A DNA stretch of 64,000 nt from Microbacterium hydrocarbonoxydans (GTDB lineage Bacteria > Actinomycetota > Actinomycetes > Actinomycetales > Microbacteriaceae), in the NCBI RefSeq assembly GCF_000956475.1, contig NZ_JYJB01000010.1:558001-622000 (forward strand), read 5' to 3'. The notes beneath the pieces are model-generated. The model did not search any database, was not told the DNA's origin, and saw only the letters and a program-made list of their open reading frames with translations. The translations under genes and the position numbers were made by a program. Below, piece after piece: positions 46,889-55,768 of this stretch; the first letter of the stretch is position 1; each line of letters opens with the position of its first letter.

Positions 46889-47776
46889 TTACTTGGACTC
46901 TGCGGCCTCGGCTGCGGCGACCTCGACGGTCTCCTCAGCAGGCGCGGCTGCGGGAGCCTCGTCAGCAGCCTCGGGGGCAGCGGCGGGAGCCTCGTCAGCA
47001 GCCTCAGGGGCAGCAGTCTCGGCCGGAGCCTCGAGCAGCTCGCGCTCCCAGTCGGCGAGCGGCTCGGCGTCGCCCGTCTCGGGGTTGTGCTTCTGCTGCA
47101 GGCCCTCGGCGGCGGCGTCCGCGATGATGCGGGTGAGCAGCGAGACGGAGCGGATCGCGTCGTCGTTGCCGGGGATCGGGTACTGGAAGTCGTCGGGGTC
47201 GGCGTTGGTGTCGAGGATGCCGATCACCGGGATGCCGAGCTTCTTGGCCTCGTCGATCGCGAGGTGCTCGCGCTTGGCGTCGACGACCCAGAGAGCCGAC
47301 GGCGTCTTGGTGAGGTTGCGGATGCCGCCGAGCGACTTGTGCAGCTTGTCGAGCTCGCGCTTCTTGAGCAGCAGCTCCTTCTTCGTGAAGCCGGAAGCGG
47401 CCGGGTTCTCGTAGTCGAGCTCCTCAAGCTCCTTCATGCGGGCGAGACGCTTCGCAATGGTGGAGAAGTTGGTGAGGAGGCCGCCGAGCCAGCGCTGGTT
47501 GACGAACGGCTGGCCGACGCGGGTGGCCTGCTCGGCGAGGATCTCCTGCGCCTGCTTCTTCGTGCCGACGAAGAGGATCGTGCCGCCGTGGGCGACGGTC
47601 TCCTTGACGAAGTCGTAGGCCTTGTCGATGTAGCCGAGCGACTGCTGAAGGTCGATGATGTGGATGCCGCTGCGCTCGGTGAGGATGAAGCGCTTCACCT
47701 TCGGGTTCCACCGGCGGGTCTGGTGTCCGAAGTGCACGCCGCTGTCGAGCAGCTGGCGGATGGTGACCACAGCCAT
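46889..47776 (-). CDS. rpsB: 30S ribosomal protein S2
   Basis: Structural protein of the small subunit, needed for S1 or mRNA path contacts. The 295-residue protein has the S2 start [20 protein letters not shown] and WNPKVKRFI, coiled-coil insert ([19 protein letters not shown]) and the conserved [16 protein letters not shown]. Residues after about 250 form an acidic Ala/Glu/Pro tail containing a 33-bp tandem repeat. The ATG at 47776 follows AAGGAG; the long upstream frame is not coding. It heads the rpsB-tsf operon with a leader of about 170 nt. Confidence 0.97.
   Translation of the reverse strand: MAVVTIRQLLDSGVHFGHQTRRWNPKVKRFILTERSGIHIIDLQQSLGYIDKAYDFVKETVAHGGTILFVGTKKQAQEILAEQATRVGQPFVNQRWLGGLLTNFSTIAKRLARMKELEELDYENPAASGFTKKELLLKKRELDKLHKSLGGIRNLTKTPSALWVVDAKREHLAIDEAKKLGIPVIGILDTNADPDDFQYPIPGNDDAIRSVSLLTRIIADAAAEGLQQKHNPETGDAEPLADWERELLEAPAETAAPEAADEAPAAAPEAADEAPAAAPAEETVEVAAAEAAESK
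46947..47012. repeat. Two 33-bp tandem repeats in the 3' end of rpsB
   Basis: Copies at 46947-46979 and 46980-47012 differ at two bases and encode an 11-residue acidic Ala/Glu/Pro unit twice. Confidence 0.8.
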
Positions 47777-47957
47777 GGTCGTCTCCTTGTTCTGGCGCGA
47801 ACGCCGTTGAGGTTGTCGCCGATCGGTCGATCGGACTGCCTGGTGCCCGGCGCACTCCCGCCACCTCGGAGAGTTGGACCTGTGGGAGTGGATGCCGCGA
47901 CCGGAGTCGCTCTGGGCACGCGTAGTCACCCCGATTTCGAGGTGCCCCTCCAGCATA
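47777..47957 (-). promoter_or_regulatory. rpsB promoter and long 5' leader
   Basis: A TATGCT hexamer at 47952-47957 (minus strand) is the best -10 before rpsB, giving a leader of about 170 nt. Within it CCGATC-GGTC-GATCGG (47819-47834) can form a small hairpin. No open frame or known riboswitch is evident; S2 autoregulation through this leader is possible but unproven. The rest of the gap up to 48072 holds no gene I can support. Confidence 0.35.
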
Positions 47958-48072
47958 CAGGATGACGCCGCGTGCGATCTGCGCTGCACAGGGTGCGGGC
48001 TGTTGCGGATTCTCCCCCGTCTCCGTGGTTCACGGGGCCGGCCACGCACGAGCCCGCGCCTGCGGGAGCAGG

Positions 48073-48624
48073 ATGGCGAGCATGCGCGCGCTTTCTCGTA
48101 TCGGTGCACTCGTCGCCCTGGCTCTGCTGCTCCCTCTCGGCGGGCTGTCCTCTGCGGCGACCGCGGCGCCGCAGGCTGCACACGAGGCGATCGACGACGG
48201 TGAGACTCCCGCCTGGCTGTGGCCCGTCGACGGGCCGCACACCGTCGTCGCCGCTTTTCGCGCACCCGCCCATGAGTACGGAGCCGGTCACCGAGGCATC
48301 GACATCGCGGCTCCCCTCGGAGCCGCAGTGCGGGCTCCCGCCGATGGCGTGGTCGCCTTCCGGGGCACCGTCGTTGACCGTCCGCTGATCACGATCGAGC
48401 GTGAAGGCGGCTTCGTCACCACATTCGAGCCCCTGCTCTCCGAACTCTCCCCAGGTGACGCGGTGTCAGCCGGCGACGTGATCGGCGCGGTCGACGTCGG
48501 CGGTCACGCGGCCGCCGGAACGCTGCACATCGGCGTGCGCCTGCATGGCGTCTACGTCAATCCGCTCCTGCTGTTCGGAGAGGTTCCGAGGGCCGTGCTG
48601 CTGCCCTGCTGCGAACCGCTCTGA
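48073..48624 (+). CDS. M23-family (LytM-like) exported protein, catalytically degenerate
   Basis: 183-residue secreted protein. Signal peptide of about 30 residues ([21 protein letters not shown]), then an M23 beta fold: [23 protein letters not shown] keeps the zinc ligands H and D, and [10 protein letters not shown] keeps the last zinc His. But the catalytic His of the usual HxH is Thr, and the usual tyr-x-His-Leu is FEPLL, so both LytM-type catalytic histidines are missing. It probably binds peptidoglycan or activates another enzyme rather than cutting. ATG 48073 was chosen; 48082 is an alternative. Divergent from rpsB, as in other actinobacteria I recall. Confidence 0.85.
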   Translation: MASMRALSRIGALVALALLLPLGGLSSAATAAPQAAHEAIDDGETPAWLWPVDGPHTVVAAFRAPAHEYGAGHRGIDIAAPLGAAVRAPADGVVAFRGTVVDRPLITIEREGGFVTTFEPLLSELSPGDAVSAGDVIGAVDVGGHAAAGTLHIGVRLHGVYVNPLLLFGEVPRAVLLPCCEPL

Positions 48625-48654
48625 GCAGCGGATCGCACATGAACCGGCAGGGGC

Positions 48655-49557
48655 TCAGGCGCGCGGGTGGGCGAGGCGGTAGGTCGCGGTGAGCCGCTCG
48701 GCCGAGACGTGCGTATAGATCTGCGTGGTGCCGAGGCTCGCGTGGCCGAGGATCTCCTGCACCGCGCGCAGATCGGCTCCTCCGTCGAGCAGGTGCGTGG
48801 CAGCCGAGTGGCGGAGCGCGTGCGGACCGACGGTGTCGGCCCCGACCAGTGGCCCCAGAGCTTCGGCGACCACGGCGTACACGGTCCGCGGACCGATGCG
48901 TCCCCCGCGCGCCCCGAGGAACACCGCAGGCGACGAGGCTTCCCCCCTTGTTGCCAGAGCCGGGCGTCCGCGGGTCAGGTATGCGCCGATCGCCTTTCGC
49001 GCGGGTGCGCCGAAGGGAACGACGCGCTCCTTCGACCCCTTGCCGAGCACCCGTGCTGTGCCGCGGTCGAGGTCGAGATCGTCGAGGTCGAGCCCGCAGA
49101 GCTCCGAGACGCGAATCCCCGCGCCGTACAGGAGCTCGAGGATGGCGTGGTCGCGCAGCGCGATCGGATCGCCGCCGGCAGCCGCGGCGCGCCGCGCGTC
49201 GAGCAGCGCGGTCAGGGATTCCCTCGAGGCGATCGTGGGGAGCGTCCGTCCGCGCTTGGGAGCGACCAGCCTGAGACTCGGGTCGTGCTCGATCAGCCCC
49301 TCGTCCTGCGCCCAGCTGAAGAACGAACGAGCGGCGGCCGCCCGCCGAGCCAGCGTCGACCGTGCGTCGCCTCGTTGCGTCGCCCGCCACAGCCAGTCGC
49401 GCAGCGCCTCGAGGTCGATGTCGGCCAGATCCCGGCCGCCGATGCTGTCGCCGAGGTCGCGCAGATCGGAGCGGTATGCCCGTACCGTCGCCGGTGACAG
49501 CCGCCGCACCTGCTGCAGATGCTCGGCGAATGCCCCGGCCGCGACCATGAACTCCAT
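48655..49557 (-). CDS. xerC: Tyrosine recombinase XerC
   Basis: Resolves chromosome dimers at dif with XerD. The 300-residue protein has the N-terminal SAM-like domain ([23 protein letters not shown]) and catalytic residues Arg in [14 protein letters not shown], His and Arg in [15 protein letters not shown], His in [15 protein letters not shown] and Tyr in the same segment. A CATGCT hexamer lies 6 nt before ATG 49557, so I prefer it to the GTG at 49563. Located after dprA as in many actinobacteria; no integrase-type neighbours suggest mobility. Confidence 0.92.
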   Translation of the reverse strand: MEFMVAAGAFAEHLQQVRRLSPATVRAYRSDLRDLGDSIGGRDLADIDLEALRDWLWRATQRGDARSTLARRAAAARSFFSWAQDEGLIEHDPSLRLVAPKRGRTLPTIASRESLTALLDARRAAAAGGDPIALRDHAILELLYGAGIRVSELCGLDLDDLDLDRGTARVLGKGSKERVVPFGAPARKAIGAYLTRGRPALATRGEASSPAVFLGARGGRIGPRTVYAVVAEALGPLVGADTVGPHALRHSAATHLLDGGADLRAVQEILGHASLGTTQIYTHVSAERLTATYRLAHPRA

Positions 49558-49563
49558 CCACAC

Positions 49564-49569
49564 AGCATG
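49564..49569 (-). promoter_or_regulatory. -10 hexamer CATGCT, leaderless start of xerC
   Basis: CATGCT ends 6 nt before ATG 49557. Confidence 0.4.
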
Positions 49570-49606
49570 CCTCGGGGCCCTCCAGCGGGGCGAGAGCCTC
49601 GCCGCG

Positions 49607-50785
49607 CTAGCCGACCACCGCCGCTGTCCGGCGCCAGCCGGAACCTGAGCGCGCGACGGCGCCTTCGAGATCGAGGAGTCCGAGCAGCGCCTCGACTCTG
49701 TGCACCGACAGGCCGCTGCGGCGAGCCAGCTCCGATGCCGGCAGCGCGGTCCTCGTGCTCAAGGCGTCGCGCAGTCGCACCTGATCGGGATCGTCGACGA
49801 CGGCAGCCCTCGACGGCGTGATCGCGCTCTCCCACAGCTCTCGAATCTCAGTCGTCGTGGTCACGCACCGCGCGTCATACTCGCGCAGCAGGCGGTGGCA
49901 CCCCGCTGAGGTGGCCGAGGTCACCGGCCCCGGCACGGCCCCGAGCGGCCGACCGAGCGCCGCAGCGTGTCCCGCCGTGTTGATCGATCCACTGCGCCAC
50001 CCCGCTTCGATGACGACTGTGGCATGGCCGAGAGCCGCGATGAGGCGGTTCCGGCTCAGGAACCGCCATTTCGTGGGAGCCGTGCCGCACGGGACCTCGC
50101 TCACCACGGCCCCGGTCCTCGCGATCTCGCGCAGCAGGCTCTGATGCCCCTGCGGATACGAACGGTCGACCCCTCCGGCGAGAAGCGCGACCGTCGCACC
50201 GCCTACGGCGAGAGCGGCCCTGTGCGCGGCCCCGTCGATCCCGTAGGCGCCTCCCGAGATCACGACGCAGCCGGTCGCCGCCAGATCACCGGCGAACTCG
50301 GCCGCCAGTAGATCGCCGTAACCGCTCGACGCCCGAGCGCCGACGATAGCGACCCTCGGCTCGGCGCCGAGCAGAGCAGGGTCTCCCCGCACCCACAGCA
50401 TTGTCGGCGCGTGCACACCGAGATCGTCGACCGCGTCGGGCCAGAGCGGGCCGCCGGGCAGCACGAGCCGCGCACCCCGTGCGGATGCGTCACTGAGAGC
50501 GTCGACCACGGCCTGTGGCGACGCCCGAGGCCGCCACCGCTCGCAGGCCTCCTGCAGAGCGCGAGGAGACGTTCCGGGCGGCACGAGAGCCGAACCGGCA
50601 TCCGTCGCCACACTCAGACTCTCGACCGGCCCCAGCTCCGCGATGAGGGTGCCTGCCACGCCATCACCCGGCTCGGCGATGACATTCCAGGCGACCCTGG
50701 CCAGCACCTCTTCCACGTCGTGCTCGACGCACGCCGCCCTGGCTGCCGCAACGGCTCGAGGATCCTGCAACAACTGCTCGATCAT
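49607..50785 (-). CDS. dprA: DNA processing protein DprA
   Basis: Binds incoming single-stranded DNA and loads RecA in transformation. The 392-residue protein has an N-terminal helical region, the Rossmann-type DprA core [20 protein letters not shown] (about residues 147-166), [15 protein letters not shown], and [18 protein letters not shown] with the classical R-N-R motif, then a C-terminal winged helix ([21 protein letters not shown]). Its ATG overlaps the comM stop (ATGA). The longer open frame that joins it to comM sequence is a frame artefact. Confidence 0.94.
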   Translation of the reverse strand: MIEQLLQDPRAVAAARAACVEHDVEEVLARVAWNVIAEPGDGVAGTLIAELGPVESLSVATDAGSALVPPGTSPRALQEACERWRPRASPQAVVDALSDASARGARLVLPGGPLWPDAVDDLGVHAPTMLWVRGDPALLGAEPRVAIVGARASSGYGDLLAAEFAGDLAATGCVVISGGAYGIDGAAHRAALAVGGATVALLAGGVDRSYPQGHQSLLREIARTGAVVSEVPCGTAPTKWRFLSRNRLIAALGHATVVIEAGWRSGSINTAGHAAALGRPLGAVPGPVTSATSAGCHRLLREYDARCVTTTTEIRELWESAITPSRAAVVDDPDQVRLRDALSTRTALPASELARRSGLSVHRVEALLGLLDLEGAVARSGSGWRRTAAVVG

Positions 50786-52311
50786 GCACTGCTTCCCTTC
50801 TTCAGATACAGGGCTCGTCCCACCTGGTCCCGACCCGGAGCGTCGACGCCCGCGAGATCGGCCAGGGTCCACGCCAGACGAAGCACGCGATCGTAGCCGC
50901 GCAGGGTCAGCGCGCCACGCTCCAGTGCCCGGTCGAGTGGTGCCCTGGACTCTGCGCTCAGCCGATGCGCACCCTGCCGGAGCCAGGTTCCCGGGACGTC
51001 TCCGTTCAGCCGCCACGGGGTGTCCCGAAGACGGAGAGCGGCCCTCCCCCTCGCCGCGGCCACCCGTTGCCGCGCCTGATCGGTGGTCGTCTCGGCGCGC
51101 TCGGCCGAGGTCGCGCGCGCGGCCGCGACACGTGCCACGTGCAGCTCGATGTCGATGCGATCGCGCAGAGGACCCGACAGTCTGTCCGAGTAGCGCCGGA
51201 TGGCCAGGGAAGGACACACGCACTCCGCGCCGCGCACTCCGTAGTTTCCGCACGGGCACGGGTTCATAGCCAGGATGAGCTGGAAGCGGGCCGGGAACCG
51301 AGCGATGAAGCCGGATCTGTGCACCTCGATCGCGCCGGATTCGAGCGGCTGCCTGAGCGCATCCAGCGCGATGCGGGAGAACTCTGCGGCTTCGTCGAGG
51401 AACAGCACGCCCCGGTGCGCGCGCACGATCGCACCCGGCCTGACGACGCGCGATCCGCCGCCGACCAGGGCGGCGACCGAGGCGCTGTGGTGCGGCGCCT
51501 CCAGCGGAGCGATGCGATCGAGGCTGTCGACCGCATCGCCGACCAGCGAGCGGATGGAGGCGACCTCGAGGGCCTCCTCCTCTGTGAGCGGGGGCAGTAT
51601 CCCCGGCAGCCGACGGGCGAGCATCGTCTTCCCCGCGCCAGGAGGGCCGCTGAGCAGCAGGTGATGGCCCCCGGCAGCCGCGATCACGAGCGCCTCGACG
51701 GCGTCTTCCTGACCCACGACGTCGGCGAGGTCGAGCATGGCAGCGGGCTCCGTCGCTGGGGCGGCGCCCGCTACCGGCTCCACGTCTGGTACGGGCACAT
51801 CCGCCCCGTGCCAGGCCGCCACCTCGGCGAGAGACGTGGCGGCGCGCACCTCGATGCCGGGGACGAGGCGGGCCTCGGCGGCATTCGCGTGTGGCACGAC
51901 CGCCCGCTCGAAGCCCGCGCGAACGGCTGCGAACACGGCGGGGAGCACACCCGCGACCGGACGGACGCGTCCATCGAGGCCGAGCTCGCCGATATGCACG
52001 GTCCGGGCGATCGAGTCGTGACTCAGCGAACCGCCCGCCGCAAGCGTCGACACGGCGATGCTCAGATCGAATCCGGAGCCCTGCTTCGGCAGGCTCGCCG
52101 GCGAGAGGTTCACCGTCAGGCGCCGCCGTGGCAGGTCGAGCCCTGCATTCTTGCACGCGTTGTGCACGCGCTGCACCGCTTCCCCGAGCGCCTTGTCGGG
52201 GAGACCGATGATCTTGAACTCGGGCGTCTGGTTGGAGAGATCGGCCTCGACCTCCACGAGATGCCCGTCGACTCCCGTGAGAGCGACGGCCCACGTCCGG
52301 GCCGTCGTCAC
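50782..52311 (-). CDS. comM: ComM/YifB family AAA+ ATPase
   Basis: Mg-chelatase-like ATPase; ComM drives branch migration of incoming DNA during transformation. The 509-residue protein has the YifB N-terminal domain (EADLSNQTPEFKIIGLPDKAL), Walker A SGPPGAGKTMLARRLPGILP (about residues 222-241), Walker B GVLFLDEAAEFSR, the Cys cluster NPCPCGNYG...CVCP and the C-terminal lid. GTG start overlaps the yraN stop, and dprA overlaps its end, so yraN-comM-dprA is one coupled unit. Confidence 0.94.
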   Translation of the reverse strand: MTTARTWAVALTGVDGHLVEVEADLSNQTPEFKIIGLPDKALGEAVQRVHNACKNAGLDLPRRRLTVNLSPASLPKQGSGFDLSIAVSTLAAGGSLSHDSIARTVHIGELGLDGRVRPVAGVLPAVFAAVRAGFERAVVPHANAAEARLVPGIEVRAATSLAEVAAWHGADVPVPDVEPVAGAAPATEPAAMLDLADVVGQEDAVEALVIAAAGGHHLLLSGPPGAGKTMLARRLPGILPPLTEEEALEVASIRSLVGDAVDSLDRIAPLEAPHHSASVAALVGGGSRVVRPGAIVRAHRGVLFLDEAAEFSRIALDALRQPLESGAIEVHRSGFIARFPARFQLILAMNPCPCGNYGVRGAECVCPSLAIRRYSDRLSGPLRDRIDIELHVARVAAARATSAERAETTTDQARQRVAAARGRAALRLRDTPWRLNGDVPGTWLRQGAHRLSAESRAPLDRALERGALTLRGYDRVLRLAWTLADLAGVDAPGRDQVGRALYLKKGSSA

Positions 52312-52670
52312 GAGAGATCCTGCAGATGCTCGAGCGAGCCGGCATCCGGGTCCGCCCCGATGATGCCTATGGCGTCAAGCTGGACCCGTCGTCCGCGGCT
52401 GCGCTCGGGGTGCGCCTCGATCCAGGCGTGCGCGAGCTGCCACAGGCGCTTCCGCTTCCGCGCGTCGACCGCCTCGAAGGGGTGCCCGAACGCGGCCGAT
52501 CGTCGAGTCTTGACCTCGATCACGCACAGCGCGCCTCCCACCGCGGCGACGATGTCGAGCTCGCCCTGGGGGCATCGCCAGTTGCGGTCGAGGATCTCGT
52601 ATCCGAGTCCGATCAGATATCGGACTGCGCGGTCTTCACCGGCTTTGCCGAGGACGTCTTTCGCTGCCAT
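52308..52670 (-). CDS. YraN/UPF0102 nuclease-fold protein
   Basis: 120-residue protein with a restriction-endonuclease-like fold: GKAGEDRAVRYLIGLGYEILDRNWRCPQGELDIVA gives the E and D, and VIEVKTRR the E-x-K of the active-site pattern D/E-x-K. The family is found next to comM and dprA or rnhB in many bacteria and is presumed to act on DNA, but the role is unclear. 363 bp, ATG start without a clear ribosome binding site. Confidence 0.9.
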   Translation of the reverse strand: MAAKDVLGKAGEDRAVRYLIGLGYEILDRNWRCPQGELDIVAAVGGALCVIEVKTRRSAAFGHPFEAVDARKRKRLWQLAHAWIEAHPERSRGRRVQLDAIGIIGADPDAGSLEHLQDLS

Positions 52671-52770
52671 GACGACATGGTTGCGAACACGCGGTCCCCG
52701 CCGCCGACACAGGATCGCGGAAAGACACGAGCCTGTGCACTACCGCCGCAGAGCGCGGAATTGTGCAGAT
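52671..52770. other. 100-bp gap between yraN and DUF2469 genes
   Basis: Contains the upstream region of yraN. I see no convincing promoter, terminator or reading frame in it. Confidence 0.4.
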
Positions 52771-53097
52771 TCACTCGCCGTCGAGCGACAGCTCCTGCGG
52801 GAGTTCGAACTCGCGGCGCTGCAGCTCCTCGACGTTCACGTCCTTGAACGTCAGCACACGAACGGCCTTCACGAAGCGGTCGGCGCGGTAGATGTCCCAG
52901 ACCCAGACGTCGGACATGGAGATCTCGAAGTAGAAGTCGTGCTCGGTGTCACGGCGCACGACGTTGACCTCGTTCGCGAGATAGAACCGACGCTCGGTCT
53001 CGACGACGTACGCGAACTGACCGACCACGTCCCGGTACTCCCGGAACAGCGCCAGCTCGAGTTCTCGGTCGTAGTCGTCGAATGCTTCCTCATCCAT
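52771..53097 (-). CDS. DUF2469 family protein
   Basis: 108-residue acidic soluble protein of the DUF2469 family, common in actinobacteria beside rnhB. Typical sequence is EEAFDDYDRELELALFREYRDVVGQF and ANEVNVVRRDTEHDFYFEI, ending in an acidic tail. No catalytic motif is visible and the function is unknown. TAGGAT lies 9 nt before the ATG, suggesting a very short leader and expression separate from rnhB. Confidence 0.88.
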   Translation of the reverse strand: MDEEAFDDYDRELELALFREYRDVVGQFAYVVETERRFYLANEVNVVRRDTEHDFYFEISMSDVWVWDIYRADRFVKAVRVLTFKDVNVEELQRREFELPQELSLDGE

Positions 53098-53106
53098 GAT
53101 GTGTCC

Positions 53107-53112
53107 ATCCTA
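53107..53112 (-). promoter_or_regulatory. -10 hexamer TAGGAT before DUF2469 gene
   Basis: TAGGAT ends 9 nt before the ATG at 53097. Confidence 0.4.
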
Positions 53113-53147
53113 GAGTCGCTCGTGACGACAGGCGGCACCGCACGCTG

Positions 53148-53807
53148 TCAGAACAGGGTCGGAGCGTCGGCGATCGCCCAGGAGGCGCGGTGATACGGCG
53201 AGAGGCCGAGCGTGCGGATCGCGTCGCGGTGCTCGACGCTCGCGTAGCCCTTGTTGCGGCTCCACTGGTAGTCGGGGTGCTCGTCGTGGAGCTCCGTCAT
53301 GTACGCGTCGCGCGCGACCTTTGCGATGACGGATGCCGCCGAGACCGACGCGCAGTCACGATCCGCCTTCACCTGTGAGCGCACGCGCAGGGGCACAGGA
53401 TGCACCCGCGAGACGTAGTCGTGGTTGCCGTCGAGCAGCACCAGCGCGTTCTCCACCTCGACACCCTGGTCCACCACGCTCTGCACCGCGCGCGAGGCGG
53501 CAAGACCCAGGGCACGCATGATCCCCACCTCGTCGATCTCCGCCGCACTCGCCCAGCCGACGCCGGATGCCGACACCCACGCCGCTGCGCGCATCGCGAC
53601 CTCGGGCCGGCGCTTCTCCGTGACGAGCTTCGAATCACGGAGTCCTTCGGGCACGCGACGACGCGATCCTGCAGCATCCATCACGGCCGCGCCGACCGCC
53701 ACCGGGCCCGCCAGGGCTCCCCGGCCCACCTCGTCGAGCGCGATGATGAGTTCGCACTCGGACAGCAGCCTGCGCTCGAGCGTGAGCTTGGGGGCGATCA
53801 CCGTCAT
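53148..53807 (-). CDS. rnhB: Ribonuclease HII
   Basis: Removes RNA from RNA-DNA hybrids and single ribonucleotides from DNA. The 219-residue protein has the acidic site: D-E in IIALDEVGRGALAGPVAVGA (about residues 23-42), D in LLDGNHDY (about residue 123) and D/E in KADRDCASVSAASVIAKVARD (about residue 146), plus SKLVTEKRR. Overlaps lepB by 4 bp. Confidence 0.95.
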   Translation of the reverse strand: MTVIAPKLTLERRLLSECELIIALDEVGRGALAGPVAVGAAVMDAAGSRRRVPEGLRDSKLVTEKRRPEVAMRAAAWVSASGVGWASAAEIDEVGIMRALGLAASRAVQSVVDQGVEVENALVLLDGNHDYVSRVHPVPLRVRSQVKADRDCASVSAASVIAKVARDAYMTELHDEHPDYQWSRNKGYASVEHRDAIRTLGLSPYHRASWAIADAPTLF

Positions 53808-54538
53808 TCGGAATCCGGAACGCCGTTGAACGTGCTGTGGTGGCCGTCGATCGAGCCGAATCGACTCAGAGGCCAGGTCGTGAGGAAGGCCTTGCCCACC
53901 ACATTGGCCATCGGGACGAAGCCTCCGCTCGGAAGCTCCTGGTGCTCTCGCGAGTCGCGTGAACGGTCGCGGTTGTCGCCGAGCAGCCAGAGCGAGCCCT
54001 CGGGCACCGTCACGTCGAACGGCTCGTTCGACGCCGCCGTATCCCCAGGGGGGAGATTCAGGTACGAGAGCTCATCGATCGGTGTGCCGTTGATCGTGAT
54101 CTGGCCCAGCGCGTTGCAGCAGACCACATGGTCGCCCGGGAGCCCGATGATCCTCTTGACGAGGTGATCCTGCGAATCCGTGGCAGAGATCCCGACGAGT
54201 GTGAGCACCCAGTCGATCGCCTGAACCAGTGGGGGCTGAGGCGGGGTGGCCGGCTGCGCGTCGAGCCAGCCGCCCGGGTCCTTGAAGACGACGACATCGC
54301 CGCGCTCGTAGCCAGTCCATCGCGGAGTGAGCTCGTCGACGAGTATCCGGTCGTTGACCATGAGCGTCTGCTCCATCGACGCCGAGGGGATGTAGAAGGA
54401 GCGGACGACGAAGGTCTTCACGACGAAGGACACGAGCGCCGCGATCACGACGATCACCAGGACGTCGCGCAGGAAGACGACGAGTCCGCGCCTCTTCTTC
54501 ACCGGTGGCGTGGGCGCGGACGCGGATTCAGTCGTCAT
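53804..54538 (-). CDS. lepB: Signal peptidase I
   Basis: Membrane peptidase that removes signal peptides outside the cytoplasmic membrane. The 244-residue protein has one N-terminal helix (about residues 23-44), catalytic Ser in SFYIPSASMEQTL (about residue 58), Lys in YERGDVVVFKDPGGW (about residue 88) and the box GDNRDRSRDSREHQ near residue 192. GAAGGA precedes the ATG. Downstream of rplS but separated from it by a strong terminator, so it probably has its own promoter. Confidence 0.95.
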   Translation of the reverse strand: MTTESASAPTPPVKKRRGLVVFLRDVLVIVVIAALVSFVVKTFVVRSFYIPSASMEQTLMVNDRILVDELTPRWTGYERGDVVVFKDPGGWLDAQPATPPQPPLVQAIDWVLTLVGISATDSQDHLVKRIIGLPGDHVVCCNALGQITINGTPIDELSYLNLPPGDTAASNEPFDVTVPEGSLWLLGDNRDRSRDSREHQELPSGGFVPMANVVGKAFLTTWPLSRFGSIDGHHSTFNGVPDSE

Positions 54539-54606
54539 CGGTTTCCTTCACAGACTCTCGCCGCTCGAACACGGCCCTACCAAGGTTCGCACAAGTGGGG
54601 GAAAAC

Positions 54607-54641
54607 ACAGCACCCCGGGACATCGTGTCCCGGGGTGCTGT
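54607..54641 (-). terminator. Rho-independent terminator after rplS
   Basis: 16-bp stem ACAGCACCCCGGGACA / TGTCCCGGGGTGCTGT with loop TCG, followed on the minus strand by GTTTTCCCC. It begins 14 bp after the rplS stop. Confidence 0.88.
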
Positions 54642-54655
54642 GGAGATGCTGCGAC

Positions 54656-55003
54656 TCAGCGGTCGCGCTTCTCCTTGATCTTCGCCTTCTTGCCGCGCAG
54701 GTTGCGGAGGTAGTACAGCTTCGCGCGACGCACGTCACCGCGGGTGACGACCTCGATGTGGTCGATCACCGGGGAGTGCACCGGGAAGGTGCGCTCGACG
54801 CCGACCTGGAAGCTGATCTTGCGAACCGTGAAGGTCTCGCGAACGCCATCGCCCTGACGGCCGATCACGACGCCCTTGAAGACCTGGATACGAGAGCGGG
54901 TGCCCTCGGTGATGTTCACGTGGACGTTGACGGTGTCGCCGGCATTGAAGTCGGGGATGTCCGAACGGAGGGAAGCCGCATCGACGGCGTCGAGGATCTG
55001 CAT
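54656..55003 (-). CDS. rplS: 50S ribosomal protein L19
   Basis: Large-subunit protein at the 30S-50S interface. The 115-residue protein has [46 protein letters not shown] and the end [13 protein letters not shown] 55003 is six codons inside the longest frame and follows GAGAGAG. It is a single-gene transcript with a leader of about 125 nt and a strong terminator. Confidence 0.97.
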   Translation of the reverse strand: MQILDAVDAASLRSDIPDFNAGDTVNVHVNITEGTRSRIQVFKGVVIGRQGDGVRETFTVRKISFQVGVERTFPVHSPVIDHIEVVTRGDVRRAKLYYLRNLRGKKAKIKEKRDR

Positions 55004-55133
55004 GATCGTCTCTCTCTGCACTCGCCTCAGGTCGGTTGCATGTTTTCAAAGGAACAAGAACGGGTGTGCGTCGTACGGAGCAGATGCTTCCGCGGGTTCC
55101 CCTGAGGCAGAACCGGTCACGGCACAAACATCC

Positions 55134-55162
55134 ATTCTGCCATGGAAACCAGTGCCGACCAA
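55134..55162 (-). promoter_or_regulatory. Promoter of rplS
   Basis: On the minus strand TTGGTC (55157-55162) and CAGAAT (55134-55139) are separated by 17 bp, the best full promoter in the window. It yields a leader of about 125 nt before the rplS ATG. Confidence 0.55.
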
Positions 55163-55169
55163 AACGAGC

Positions 55170-55658
55170 TCAGTCGCGTGGATCGCTCTCGCGCACCACG
55201 ATCACCTCAGGCTCGCGAGTCGATGCGGTGGGCGAGGTCTGGCCGGGTGCCGCCGACCACGCGATGGTCTCGCGGATGCGGATGCCGCTGCCCTTCGCCT
55301 CGTTCCACAGCTGCCACAGCTGCAGCCAGACCAGGCCGATCCCGACCAGGATCGCGGCAGCGAGAAGCCATCCGAAAGCCCCGTCGATGAAGAATCCGAC
55401 GGCGATCGTCAGGCCATGCCACAGGGTGAAGCCCGCGACGTCCCACCACGAGACTGCCCGCTCGGCACGCACGGAGGCCCGTGAGCGCGTCAGGAGCGTG
55501 AGCAGCAGCTGGCCGAGGAACACGGATGGCACGGCGATGAACAGCACCCAGAGCATCCCCCACCCGGCGCCGAACACGATCCCGCCGAGCACGAGCCACA
55601 GCGGCAGCACGAACGCCGCTGGCAGCAGCCATCGGAAGAACGCCTCACGCAACCTCAT
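55170..55658 (-). CDS. Small integral membrane protein
   Basis: 162-residue protein with four hydrophobic segments (about residues 9-35, 38-62, 80-97 and 100-122) and a cytoplasmic tail ending RESDPRD. I do not recognise a specific family; some such proteins are labelled permease-like without evidence. A TACGAT hexamer ends 7 nt before ATG 55658, which picks this start over the longer frame beginning at 55754. Divergent from map. Confidence 0.7.
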   Translation of the reverse strand: MRLREAFFRWLLPAAFVLPLWLVLGGIVFGAGWGMLWVLFIAVPSVFLGQLLLTLLTRSRASVRAERAVSWWDVAGFTLWHGLTIAVGFFIDGAFGWLLAAAILVGIGLVWLQLWQLWNEAKGSGIRIRETIAWSAAPGQTSPTASTREPEVIVVRESDPRD

Positions 55659-55665
55659 GCGAAGA

Positions 55666-55671
55666 ATCGTA
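55666..55671 (-). promoter_or_regulatory. -10 hexamer TACGAT, near-leaderless start
   Basis: TACGAT ends 7 nt before ATG 55658. Confidence 0.4.
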
Positions 55672-55768
55672 CGTCGCACGGATCCCGCGAGTCGCCGTGT
55701 TCGCTGTGAGCGCGCGAACGCCCGAGGCCACCGCATCAGGGAGAATGGACGCAACGAGAGGACTGACG

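Noticed and set aside
48655-49557. Tyrosine recombinase as sign of an integrated element
   Set aside because: Sequence and position next to dprA fit chromosomal XerC; no att repeats, phage or plasmid genes are near.
49607-52345. 912-codon minus-strand frame joining comM region and dprA
   Set aside because: Its N-terminal two thirds are comM read in the wrong frame; dprA starts at the ATG overlapping the comM stop.
50965-53193. 742-codon plus-strand frame
   Set aside because: Antisense shadow of comM, yraN and DUF2469 genes.
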